Source: an uncultured Roseateles sp.
GTDB taxonomy: Bacteria > Pseudomonadota > Gammaproteobacteria > Burkholderiales > Burkholderiaceae_C
DNA length: 64,000 nucleotides
Assembly: GCF_945956965.1 (NCBI RefSeq)
Contig: NZ_CAMFJS010000006.1
Coordinates: 1 to 64,000, forward strand
Direction: 5' to 3'
The number at the start of each line of letters is the position of its first letter. Positions within the stretch are counted from its first letter, which is position 1. The notes below the pieces were generated by a model. That model was given only the letters and a program-made list of their open reading frames with translations, did no database searches and was not told the DNA's origin. Shown here in pieces: positions 27,615 through 36,127 of the stretch. The translations under genes and the position numbers were made by a program.

Positions 27615-28828
27615 ACCCGATTCAAATCTTCATCGAAGCCCTGCGCTCGCTCAATGCCAATCGCCTGCGCAGCGCGCTGACCATGCTGGGCGTGGTGATC
27701 GGCATCGCCTCGGTGCTGATGATGCTCAGCGTGGGCGACGGCGTGCGCAACTTCATCGCCAAAGAGTTGTCGGTGCTGGGCAGCAATCAGCTGATCGTGC
27801 AACCCGGCACACCGGTGGACGGCGGCGGTGTGCGCCGGCGCAGCGGCGAGGTGCCCAACCTCACTGTGGATGATGCGCGTGCGCTGGCCCAGCTGCCCTC
27901 GCTCAAAGGTGCGGCCCCGGCGCTGCAAGGCTTTTTCCAGCTGCAGTACGGCGACAGCAATAGCAACCAGACCGTGCTGGGTGTCACCCCCGCCATGATC
28001 GCCCTGCGCAATTGGCGGGTGGAAAGCGGCGTGCCGCTGGATGAGCGCGATGTGCAGGCCGCCAGCCGGGTGGTGGTGATCGGCTCCAAGCTGGCCAGCA
28101 CGCATTACGCCGGCCGCGATCCGCTGGGCCAGGTCTTGCGCATGGACGGCCAGCCCTTCACCATCATCGGCGTGATGGGCGGCTCGGGCCGCACGCTGGA
28201 CGGCACCGAACTCGGCGAGCTGGTGCTGGTGCCCATCAGCGCCATGCCCCTGCGCCTGGCGCGGCCCGGCCTGGTGCACTACATCAGCCTGCAAGTCAAA
28301 GACGCGGCAGGCATGGCCGACGCCCAGCAAGACGTGGCCGAGCTGCTGCGCGACCGCCACCACATCACCGGCGACAAGCCCGACGACTTCGCCATCACCG
28401 ACCTCGCCAGCATCGCCAAGACCGGCGCGGCCATCGGCACCGGCTTGTCGCTGGGCCTGGGCGTGATCGGCGCGATCTCGCTGCTGGTGGGCGGCATCGG
28501 CATCATGAACATCATGCTGGTCAGTGTGAGTGAGCGGGTACGCGAGATCGGCATCCGCATGGCCATTGGCGCCAAGCCGCGCGATGTGCTGTGGCAGTTC
28601 CTTGGCGAGGCGGTGCTGCTATGCCTGGTGGGCGGCCTGATCGGCCTCGGCCTGGCTGCGCTGGGCGTGGCGGCGGTCAATGCCACCGGCAAGTTCGAAA
28701 TGGTGCTGGCCTTCAAGCACATCCTGGTGGCCGTGGGCTTTGCCAGCGGCGTGGGCGTGTTCTTCGGCTACTACCCAGCGCGGCGTGCGTCCAAGCTGTT
28801 GCCAATTGAGTGCTTGAGGCAGGATTGA
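27611..28828 (+). CDS. MacB-type ABC exporter permease (FtsX-like)
   Basis: A 405-residue membrane protein. One N-terminal helix (SALTMLGVVIGIASVLMMLSVGDGV) is followed by a large periplasmic MacB core domain (about residues 45-260) and three C-terminal helices of the FtsX fold, with the hallmark SLLVGGIGIMNIMLVSVSERVREIGIRMAIGA. Its ATG overlaps the ATPase gene. It is the mechanotransmission permease of the exporter encoded by the three genes 25687-28828. Confidence 0.92.
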
Positions 28829-28961
28829 TTTTGGGGACTGATCGGCATGCGGCTGCGGCATTCTGCCTAAGGTCGGACGGCCCACCAGCCAAGCTCGAAA
28901 CGCAGGGCCGGCTTGACTGGCCGGCGCAGGACTGGGTGCAGAACGTGAGCCGGGCGCTCGT

Positions 28962-30200
28962 TCAGGCCTTCGTCTTCAAGCTGTCTTTGTCGAACCCCGC
29001 CAGGCGCTTGTAGCGCTGCGAGATGGCTTCCAGAGTTTGGCGCGGAATCACCTCATCGATGTTTGTGAAGCCCTGCGGTGCGCGCGATTCGGCCATCTGC
29101 ATGACCTGTTCCGGCCCGTTCATGCGATTGCGCAAGACGATGCCGGTGGTCTTAGGCAGACGCTCGGCTTCGTACTCGCGCAGTGCGTATGAAGTGTCGG
29201 GGTCATCTGCCAGGCAGTCGGCCAGGTAGCGCGCGTCCAGGATGGCCTGCGCGCTGCCGTTGGAGCCGATTGGGTACATCGGGTGCGCGGCATCGCCCAG
29301 CAGCGTCACGCGGCCGAAAGTCCAACGCGGCAAGGGATCGCGATCGACCAAGGGAAACTCGTAGATTTCCTTGGCGCCTTCGATGATGGCGGGGATGTCG
29401 ATCCAGTCCCATTTCCAGTTCTGGAAGGGGGTCGCGAAGACGGACTTGTCGACCTTTCGGTTCCAGTCTGTGCTGGGCAATTCGCCATTGGGTACGCGCA
29501 ACTCGGCGATCCAGTTGATCAGCGAACGGCCGCCGCGGCGCAAGGGCTCTGAGATCGGATAGCAGACGAATTTCTGATCCTGATGCCCTGCCATGAACAT
29601 GCTGCGTCCGTCCATATAGGGCTCAGCTTCCGTCACCGCGCGCCACAGCATGCGCCCGGAAAAACGGGGCTGGTCGCCGTTCGGATAGAGGAATTTGCGC
29701 ACCGACGAATGGATGCCGTCGGCGCCGACCAGCACATCACATTCCGACAGCACCGTGGCGCCGTCTTCACGGCGCGTGAACTGGCCGCTCACCTTGTCTT
29801 CGCTCTGTTCAAACGATGCGAAAGCGTGGCCGCTGTGGACTTTGTCTTTGCCGATGCGCTCTTGCACTTTCGCCAGCAAAGTCATCTGCAGTTCGCCGCG
29901 ATGGATGGAGAACTGCGGGAAGTCGTAGCCGGCCGCGCGGCCACGGGCTTCGCGCCAGATCTCTTGGCCGAACTGGTTGAAGTAAGCCAGGGTGGAGGTC
30001 TCAATCGCATTGGCGGCCAAGGCGTCTTCCAGGCCTAGCCTGCACAGTTGCTGGCTGGCGTGCGGCAGCAGGTTGATGCCAACGCCGAGTGGCTTGATGG
30101 TGCCAACGGCTTCGAATATCTCCACCTCGATGCCGCGTTCGTGCAGCATCAGTGCCAAGCTAAGCCCGCCGATACCGGCGCCTGCAATTGTGACTTTCAC
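28962..30200 (-). CDS. FAD-dependent monooxygenase, PhzS-like
   Basis: A 412-residue flavoprotein aromatic hydroxylase. The FAD dinucleotide-binding motif VTIAGAGIGGLSLALML lies at the very start, with the acidic residue in IEVEIFEAV, then the DG motif CDVLVGADGIHSSVRK and the GD motif VTLLGDAAHPMYPIGSNGSAQAILDA. Together with PLGVGINLLPHA and FSIHRGELQMTLL, this is the pattern of the PhzS/flavin-dependent oxidoreductase subgroup. The GTG at 30200 is preferred: GGAG lies six bases upstream, whereas an ATG at 30233 has no ribosome-binding site. It is transcribed away from a MarR regulator across a shared operator, so it likely hydroxylates an aromatic compound that also acts as inducer. Confidence 0.85.
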   Translation of the reverse strand: MKVTIAGAGIGGLSLALMLHERGIEVEIFEAVGTIKPLGVGINLLPHASQQLCRLGLEDALAANAIETSTLAYFNQFGQEIWREARGRAAGYDFPQFSIHRGELQMTLLAKVQERIGKDKVHSGHAFASFEQSEDKVSGQFTRREDGATVLSECDVLVGADGIHSSVRKFLYPNGDQPRFSGRMLWRAVTEAEPYMDGRSMFMAGHQDQKFVCYPISEPLRRGGRSLINWIAELRVPNGELPSTDWNRKVDKSVFATPFQNWKWDWIDIPAIIEGAKEIYEFPLVDRDPLPRWTFGRVTLLGDAAHPMYPIGSNGSAQAILDARYLADCLADDPDTSYALREYEAERLPKTTGIVLRNRMNGPEQVMQMAESRAPQGFTNIDEVIPRQTLEAISQRYKRLAGFDKDSLKTKA

Positions 30201-30257
30201 GCCCGTCTCCAATTCATGTTGTTGCTTCAGCATTTCGGAATGACGTTATAGCTGAAT

Positions 30258-30274
30258 TGTTATATCCTATAACA
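30258..30274. promoter_or_regulatory. Perfect MarR-type operator palindrome
   Basis: TGTTATA-TCC-TATAACA is a perfect 7-bp inverted repeat in the 123 bases between the monooxygenase and its divergent MarR regulator. Flanking GTTATA (30245) and GTTATT (30275) repeat the half-site. TATAAC elements within or beside the palindrome could serve as -10 boxes in both directions, which would let a bound regulator block both genes. Confidence 0.75.
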
Positions 30275-30323
30275 GTTATTTCGCGGAACACAAGCGCCGG
30301 ATGGGCGCAGACGAGGAGACGGT

Positions 30324-30788
30324 TTGGCCCAGCACATTCATTTCAATGCCAGCATCGACGGTGTGGCGTACGGTGTGCTCGACGACTTGGTCGGCTATGC
30401 GGTGCGGCGTGCGCAGCTGTCCATCTACGAAGATTTCGGCGCCACCATGGGGGCGGAAGAGATCACGCCTCAGCGCTTCTCGTCGTTGGTGATTGTTGAG
30501 AACAACCCCGGAATTTCGCAGACACGCCTGGCCGAAGTGATGGGTATCGCGCGCTCCGGCGTGGTTGCGATCATCGACGACTTCGAGAACAAGGGCTTGA
30601 TCGAGCGCCAGGCTTCTGGCGACCGCCGCTCCTACAGCTTGCTGCTCACCAAAGCCGGCGCACGCCAGCTCAAGCGCTACAAGCAAGCGGTGAAAGAGCA
30701 CGACGAACGTATCTCTGCCGCATTGAGCCAGGCCGAGAAAGAACAGCTGCTTGCGCTGCTGCGCAAGCTGTGTGCCCCCGAGAGTTGA
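30324..30788 (+). CDS. MarR family transcriptional regulator
   Basis: A 154-residue winged-helix repressor. The DNA-binding part is LVIVENNPGISQTRLAEVMGIARSGVVAIIDDFENKGLIERQ followed by the wing DRRSYSLLLTKAG, as in MarR/HpaR-type proteins; terminal helices would form the dimer. The start is TTG at 30324 with GAGGAG five bases upstream. It is divergent from the PhzS-like monooxygenase and lies 50 bases after a perfect palindrome, so it probably represses both genes and responds to an aromatic ligand. A solute receptor gene follows 45 bases downstream in the same direction. Confidence 0.9.
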   Translation: MAQHIHFNASIDGVAYGVLDDLVGYAVRRAQLSIYEDFGATMGAEEITPQRFSSLVIVENNPGISQTRLAEVMGIARSGVVAIIDDFENKGLIERQASGDRRSYSLLLTKAGARQLKRYKQAVKEHDERISAALSQAEKEQLLALLRKLCAPES

Positions 30789-30833
30789 AAGCAGGCCGCG
30801 TGGCGTGCCCTTAGTTCAAACTAGCCAGGAGAC

Positions 30834-31985
30834 ATGATGATGAAGAAAAAGTCGATCCGCCCTTTGCTTGCCGCGATATTGAGTGCATTTACCTTCGTCG
30901 GCGCCGCGCATGCCGATATCACCATCGGCGTGAGTCTGCCGCTGACCGGCCCGGCCTCGGGCCTTGGCATCCCGACCAAGAACGGCATCTCCTTGTGGCC
31001 CGACACTATCGGCGGCGAGAAGGTCAAGCTCATCATGCTGGACGATGCCTCTGACACGACGCAGTCGGTCAAGAACGGGCGCCGTTTCATCACCGAGGAC
31101 AAGGTTGACGTGATCGTCGGCTCCACTGCGACGCCGGCCTCGATTGCGCTGTCGGCTGTCGCACTCGAAGGGCAGACGGTGCAGATCTCGACCTCGCCGG
31201 TCGATCTCCCTGAGGGCAAGGACGCCTGGACTTTCCGCGTGGCGCAGTCCACGCCCTTGATGGCCTCCGCCTTGGTTGAGCATATGAAGAAGAGCGGCAT
31301 CAAAACCTATGCCTTTCTCGGCTTCTCCGACGCTTATGGCGAGACCTGGCTGAAGGCCTTCGAGGCGCTGGCGGCGAAGGCTGGCCTCACTTCGCTGGCG
31401 ACGGAGCGCTTCGCGCGGTCCGATACCAGCGTGACGGCGCAGGCAATCAAGCTCACCATGGCGCGCCCGGACGCCATCCTGATCGGCGCGTCGGGCAGCG
31501 GCGCCGCGATGCCGCACAAAGCCATGGTGGAGCGCGGCTACAAGGGCAAGATCTACCAGACCCATGGCGCCGCCTCGCGTGACCTGATCCGTTTGGGCGC
31601 TAAGGATGTTGAGGGCGCGATCGTGGTGGCTGGGTTGGCGGTGATGCCGGAATCTTTGCCTGCGGCGCATCCCTCCAAGAAGCTGGCGACCGAGTTCGTT
31701 GAGCGCTACGAGCAGCAGTTTGGCGCGGGCACGCGCAACCAGTTCTCGGCGCATGGCTACGACGCGCACCTGCTGCTGCAAGCTGCGGTGCCGGTGGCGC
31801 TCAAGAAGGGCAAACCGGGAACACCGGAATTCCGCGCCGCGCTCAAGGATGCGTTGGAGAGCAGCAAGGGCGTGACCATCACCCAGGGTGTGATCCGCTA
31901 CTCGGCCAAGGACCACTGGGGCCTGGAAGACAATGCGCGCGTCTTGCTGACGATCGACAAGGGCGACTGGAAGCTGGCGAACTAA
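30834..31985 (+). CDS. ABC branched-chain/aromatic-type solute-binding protein (LivK-like)
   Basis: A 383-residue periplasmic receptor of the Peripla_BP_6 family. It has a basic start, a signal peptide ending at GAAHA, then ITIGVSLPLTGPASGLGIPTKNGI, IMLDDASDTTQSVKNGRRFI and VIVGSTATPASIALSAVA, all standard for LivK-like proteins. Three ATGs follow one another; AGGAG favours the second or third (30837 or 30840). No Liv-type permease or ATPase lies nearby. Next to a MarR regulator and a flavin monooxygenase, it may bind an aromatic acid, as many members in degradation clusters do; that is inference from context. Confidence 0.88.
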   Translation: MMMKKKSIRPLLAAILSAFTFVGAAHADITIGVSLPLTGPASGLGIPTKNGISLWPDTIGGEKVKLIMLDDASDTTQSVKNGRRFITEDKVDVIVGSTATPASIALSAVALEGQTVQISTSPVDLPEGKDAWTFRVAQSTPLMASALVEHMKKSGIKTYAFLGFSDAYGETWLKAFEALAAKAGLTSLATERFARSDTSVTAQAIKLTMARPDAILIGASGSGAAMPHKAMVERGYKGKIYQTHGAASRDLIRLGAKDVEGAIVVAGLAVMPESLPAAHPSKKLATEFVERYEQQFGAGTRNQFSAHGYDAHLLLQAAVPVALKKGKPGTPEFRAALKDALESSKGVTITQGVIRYSAKDHWGLEDNARVLLTIDKGDWKLAN

Positions 31986-32083
31986 AGCTGTCGGCGCTCA
32001 GGCCGGGAGGCCTTGGCGTTTGTGTCCCACAAAGTCGGGCGTAACTTGCTTCCCAGCCGATGCCGCGCTTGGCTTGTCCTTGT

Positions 32084-32128
32084 GCCGGCCCAAGCGCGCG
32101 CTGATCGTGGATGTGCCGATTGAGTTGG
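32084..32128 (+). pseudogene. Remnant of a second glutamate dehydrogenase gene
   Basis: Forty-five bases match 36246-36290 of the intact gdhA with only four differences, all at third codon positions, so both encode [14 protein letters not shown]. The match ends abruptly on both sides. The silent-only differences mean the copy diverged while it was still coding, which argues for a lost paralogue rather than a recent fragment copy. Confidence 0.6.
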
Positions 32129-32215
32129 CTTGGGTCAGCACTGACCGCGATGAAGGCTAGCGTTAGCAGCACAGCCTTGGTGTAGGCCATCACCCCGATG
32201 CAACGCAAGAAGCGG

Positions 32216-32245
32216 TGATGGGCTTGGCACCTTCCAAGCCCATCA
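32216..32245. repeat. 12-bp perfect hairpin in the scar region
   Basis: TGATGGGCTTGG pairs exactly with CCAAGCCCATCA around the six-base loop CACCTT. No T-run follows on either strand. It lies about 90 bases past the gdh remnant and is not inside any supported gene. Confidence 0.6.
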
Positions 32246-32652
32246 AAGCCGAATAACCCTCGGCAGCTTCTAACAAGAAGTTGCGCTGAGAATTCAAATT
32301 CAGCGCCCAGCTTGGGGTGCCACAAAGCCTTCATTTGGCGCCGACACGTTGGTGATATGCTGAATTTGCTTCAGCGCCCTCACCAGCTTTCCAGCTCAAT
32401 TCGCCCTCGTGATTCAGGCTCGATTCACCGAGTCTCCGCGACGAAAAGACTGTGTCTGGCGCCGCCTGGGGCAGTCGCTTCACCGGAGTCTTGATGATGC
32501 TTCGACCGCCTCGCCTCCTTCGCTTGGCCAGACCCTTGATGAGCACGCTGCGCAGCCGTGCCATGGCGGCGATGCCACTGCCTCTGACGGTGCTCGGGAA
32601 CAAGAATCTATTCTTCAGTTCACCCGCAACTCAATATCGAAAGGGACGTTTC

Positions 32653-33141
32653 ATGAAAGCAAAGTCATTGGCTTTAGCCCTCTTGGCGCTAGCCATTCAG
32701 CCCAGCGCCTATGCCATCAGTTCCAAATACGCGCAGCAGCTGGAGCGCTCTGGTTGCACGCAAGTCTCTGAAGGCCAGGGCTGCGACATTCACAAGACCA
32801 AAGCGGAAAACGCCAAGGCCGGCTTCGTCAATGAGGCGGCCGCGCCTGCCGCGCCTGCCGCAGCTGCTGAGCCCAAAGCCAGCCCGACGGCTCAGAACCC
32901 CTACGCCGGGCGATGGGTGGCCAAGTCGGACAGCGGCGCCACCGTCGCCACCATCCGCATCGACGCCAAGGAGCATGTTTGGGTGAATGGCAAGAAAGTC
33001 AAAGCCAAGCGCAGCGATGGCGGCCTAACCTTCAAAACCGGCACCATCACCTACCGGATTCAAGGCGACCGCCGCCTCAAGGGCGAAGACACCTGGACCG
33101 ACAGTGACGCTGGCACCAAGGGACAGATCGTCAGCGAATAA
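32653..33141 (+). CDS. Small secreted hypothetical protein
   Basis: A 162-residue protein with a clear Sec signal peptide (KAKSLALALLALAIQPSAYA), a mature start with two cysteines (GCTQVSEGQGCDI) that could form a disulfide, an alanine/proline-rich linker (about residues 58-80) and a C-terminal domain of about 75 residues with alternating strands (YAGRWVAKSDSGATVATIRIDAKEHVWVNG). The ATG at 32653 follows AAGGGA at suitable spacing. The C-terminal part looks like a small beta-barrel or lipocalin-like fold, but I do not recognise the family. It should be periplasmic. Confidence 0.7.
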   Translation: MKAKSLALALLALAIQPSAYAISSKYAQQLERSGCTQVSEGQGCDIHKTKAENAKAGFVNEAAAPAAPAAAAEPKASPTAQNPYAGRWVAKSDSGATVATIRIDAKEHVWVNGKKVKAKRSDGGLTFKTGTITYRIQGDRRLKGEDTWTDSDAGTKGQIVSE

Positions 33142-33341
33142 GGCCATGTGTAAGACAGCCTGCAAGGCCGTGAATTCGGCCATGCACAATGCCAAGCCAA
33201 GCTAGATTTCGAAGTAAGTCGGGTGGCGTAAGCCCCCGCAATTCGCACTGCACTGCACCGGCCACCGCCATACCGATTGCACGACCCACCGGAGTGCAGC
33301 GCCGTTGCTGCCGCGACCAGCCCCCATACAGGAGTGAGTTC

Positions 33342-35921
33342 ATGCCTCTCGCCTCGAAGCTGATTGCCGCTGCTGCGGCCACCGCCGCCATCACCGCGTT
33401 GGTCTTTGACCCTAGTGCCGCATTCGCCCAAGCCGTGCCGCAGCCTGCGGCCGGCGCCGCGGCGCAGCCGGCCGATCCGGCCGCGGTGCTGCAGGGTGCG
33501 CAACGCATTGGCGCCGCGCGCTTCAGCGCCTATCGCAAGGGTGCCAGCACTTTGGTCGTGCTGCCGCCTGGGGCTGTTGGCAAGCCGCTGCTCTGGTACA
33601 CGGAGCTGGTGCGGGTGCCTGCCGGTGCGGTCACGACCGACAAGGGCTTGCAAGTCAACAGCTTGCTGGCCCGCTTCGAGCGCGTGGGCAACATCATCCA
33701 TGTGCGGGACCTGAGCACGACGCAAAAGCGCCGCGCCGGTGTCTCGCCGGGTGGCCCCACTTTTCCTGGCGCGCAAGCCAACGACCCGCCGGGCGCGGCC
33801 AGCGCAGACCCCAAGGTCCGCCCGATCGATGTGGCGCTGAGCAGTTCGGAAACCGGCGCGCTGATCGCCAGCTTTCCCGTGGTGGGCGGCTTGCCCGATG
33901 GCAGCACGGTGCTGGATGTGACGGCCACCTTCTCCAACGATATTGGCGCCGCCACAGGCCGCAGCATCCTGGCCAAGGTGGGCGCGGTGCCGGCGGCGGT
34001 GGATCCGAGCAAGTCGTACATCGACGGCGTGCGCGTGCGTGGTGATGCGCTGACGGTGCGCTCGCACATCACCTTTCTGGCTGGGCTGAAGTCGGACCCG
34101 ACGGCGGGGCCGCAGCCGGTGTCGATGGTGCTGGGCCATTCCATCGTGTTCTTGCCCGAGCAGCCGATGGTCGGCCGCCCGGCCAATCCGCGGGTGGGCT
34201 TCTTCCAGAACGACTACACCGAGTTTGAGTCCGAGCGCGGCAGCGCCCAAGACAAGCAAGCGCTGATCGGCCGCTTCCGCCTGGAAAAGGCCGACCCGGC
34301 AGCGCCACTCAGCGACCCCATCAAGCCCATCACCTACTACCTCGGGCGCGGCATGCCGGAGCGCTGGAAGCCTTATGTCAAAGCTGGCGTGCTGCAGTGG
34401 CTGCCGGCCTTTGAGGCGGCGGGCTTCAGCAATGCCATTCGCGTGCTGGATGCGCCCACGCCCGAGCAAGACCCGGAATGGTCGCCGGAAGATGTCACCA
34501 TTAATGTCATCCGCTGGGTGCCCCAAGAGAACATCAATGCCATGGGCCCGCGCGTTACCGACCCGCGCTCGGGTGAGACGCTGTCGGCTCATATCCAAAT
34601 CTGGCCGGCGGTGATTGAAGGCTTCGGCCAGTACTACTGGGCGCTGTTCAGCAGCGTTGATGCCGGCGCGCGCACGCTGCCGCTGTCTACCGAAAAGTCG
34701 GGTGCCTTGCTGAGCTATATCGTTGCCCACGAGGTCGGCCATACCTTGGGTCTGATGCATAACCAGATTGCGTCCACCGCCCATACGGTGGCGCAGATGC
34801 GCCAGCCCGAGTTCGCCAATCGCTATGGCCCGAATAGCTCGATCATGGCCTACGGGCGCTTCAATCAGGTTGCGCAACCGGGCGACGGCATCACCCAGTT
34901 GTGGAGCGTGATCGGCCCCTACGATTTCGCCGCCATCAAGTACGGCTACGGCCGCTTCGGCAGCGACCCGGCCAGCGAGCGACGCGAACTGGCCGCTTTT
35001 GCCGAGACCTTCGCGCGCGACCGCCGCTTGTTCTGGGCCAGTGAAGAATCGGCCGAGCTGATCAGCCGCTTCCACCTCGACCCCCGCGTGCTGACCGAGA
35101 ACACCGGCGCCGAGCGGGTGCAAGCCACCCGCCTGGGGGTGGCCAATCTGCGGCGTTCCTTGGATCAACTGGACGCCGCGACCGGTGGCGATGCCAAGCT
35201 CTATGCCTCCACTTACGGCGTGATGCTGTCGCGCCATGTCGGCTTGCTGAAGTCCGTCAACCGCCTTTTGGCTGGGGTGATGCCGGCCATGGACGATGGC
35301 AAGAGTCGCTTGCCCACGCAGGTGTCAGCGGCCGAGCAAAAGCAGGCGGTGCAATATCTCTTGGGCGAGGGGGCGGCCTCGCTGGAGCCCTATGCGGCGC
35401 CGGCGGTGGTGGATCGCGTGTCGGTCTATGGTGGCTACGCCGCCATCGACCGGTTGCAGGCGGGCATGGTCAGCGACTTGATGGCCGGCTCCACCGTGGC
35501 CTTGCTGGAGAGCCAGCGCCGCAGCAATCCGGCGGCCTACTCTTCGCTGGACCTGGGCAAAGACATCAACACCGCGGTCTGGGGTGATCTCAAGAGCAGC
35601 AGCCCGACCCGGCGCGCTTTGCAGCGCGGCTATATCGACGCGGCCAAGGACTTGCTGAACGCCTGGGCCAAGGGCGGCGCCGACGAGAAGAAGATGGCCG
35701 AGGCCTTGCGGGCCGAGTTGCCGCTGACACCGGCCGCCGCCCAGGCCATGGTCGAGACCGGTGACGACACCGTCTTCATCCCCTGGCTACACGCCAGCCT
35801 GCCGGCGCTGAAGACCCGGCTGGAGTCCGCCTCGCGCAGCGCCTCGGCCGAGGCCGACCGCCTGCACTTCGCCGATATGGCGCTGCAAGTGGGGCGGCTG
35901 CAGAAGATCGGCATGCCCTGA
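33342..35921 (+). CDS. Secreted zinc metalloprotease, DUF5117/DUF5118 metzincin-like
   Basis: An 859-residue secreted protein. The ATG at 33342 has AGGAG seven bases upstream and starts a signal peptide ending near AFAQA. The catalytic site HEVGHTLGLMH lies near residue 465 and fits the metzincin pattern HExxHxxGxxH; a Met-turn-like SIMAYG follows about 40 residues later. The N-terminal domain has the RFERVGNIIHVRD strand pattern seen in DUF5117/DUF5118 zinc-dependent metalloproteases. It likely cleaves peptides in the periplasm or outside the cell. It is a single gene with no visible inhibitor or dedicated secretion gene nearby. Confidence 0.85.
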   Translation: MPLASKLIAAAAATAAITALVFDPSAAFAQAVPQPAAGAAAQPADPAAVLQGAQRIGAARFSAYRKGASTLVVLPPGAVGKPLLWYTELVRVPAGAVTTDKGLQVNSLLARFERVGNIIHVRDLSTTQKRRAGVSPGGPTFPGAQANDPPGAASADPKVRPIDVALSSSETGALIASFPVVGGLPDGSTVLDVTATFSNDIGAATGRSILAKVGAVPAAVDPSKSYIDGVRVRGDALTVRSHITFLAGLKSDPTAGPQPVSMVLGHSIVFLPEQPMVGRPANPRVGFFQNDYTEFESERGSAQDKQALIGRFRLEKADPAAPLSDPIKPITYYLGRGMPERWKPYVKAGVLQWLPAFEAAGFSNAIRVLDAPTPEQDPEWSPEDVTINVIRWVPQENINAMGPRVTDPRSGETLSAHIQIWPAVIEGFGQYYWALFSSVDAGARTLPLSTEKSGALLSYIVAHEVGHTLGLMHNQIASTAHTVAQMRQPEFANRYGPNSSIMAYGRFNQVAQPGDGITQLWSVIGPYDFAAIKYGYGRFGSDPASERRELAAFAETFARDRRLFWASEESAELISRFHLDPRVLTENTGAERVQATRLGVANLRRSLDQLDAATGGDAKLYASTYGVMLSRHVGLLKSVNRLLAGVMPAMDDGKSRLPTQVSAAEQKQAVQYLLGEGAASLEPYAAPAVVDRVSVYGGYAAIDRLQAGMVSDLMAGSTVALLESQRRSNPAAYSSLDLGKDINTAVWGDLKSSSPTRRALQRGYIDAAKDLLNAWAKGGADEKKMAEALRAELPLTPAAAQAMVETGDDTVFIPWLHASLPALKTRLESASRSASAEADRLHFADMALQVGRLQKIGMP

Positions 35922-36077
35922 GCGCCGCGGCACTGTTTGCGTTGATTGGCGCCCCGACTATGCCCTTGGCATGCTCGGGGCCGTGCCGCCTCAGGCCAGC
36001 AATGCTCGCTGAACGCACGCCCTATGCGCAAGCCGCATAGCGGCATGTGCACTCGGCTTCGGACTTTGGGGACGGAT

Positions 36078-36092
36078 GGGGTCAAGTCTTGA
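36078..36092. repeat. REP-like motif in the gdhA leader
   Basis: GGGGTCAAGTCTTGA lies about 36 bases upstream of the gdhA start, just after a TGGGGAC. It resembles the conserved core of REP-type repeats and is similar in kind to the motif at 4928-4945. Only short single copies are seen. Confidence 0.3.
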
Positions 36093-36127
36093 TACCGTTC
36101 GGGCCACCAAAAGTTACGGAGCATTAC

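Larger units (their letters stand above)
31986..32652. other. Gene-free scar region
   Basis: These 667 bases hold no gene I can support. They contain a short glutamate-dehydrogenase remnant at 32084-32128, a 12-bp perfect hairpin at 32216-32245 and several short frames with no family resemblance. The composition is less GC-rich than neighbouring genes, and the layout looks like the residue of deletions between the MarR/receptor genes and the small secreted protein. Confidence 0.6.

Noticed and set aside
31879-32334. Minus-strand frame across the scar region
   Set aside because: It overlaps the end of the receptor gene and runs antisense through the gdh remnant; it has no family features or ribosome-binding site.
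32331-32603. 90-residue minus-strand frame in the scar region
   Set aside because: It is basic and low in complexity at the start, with no recognisable domain or convincing ribosome-binding site; it could be real but cannot be supported.
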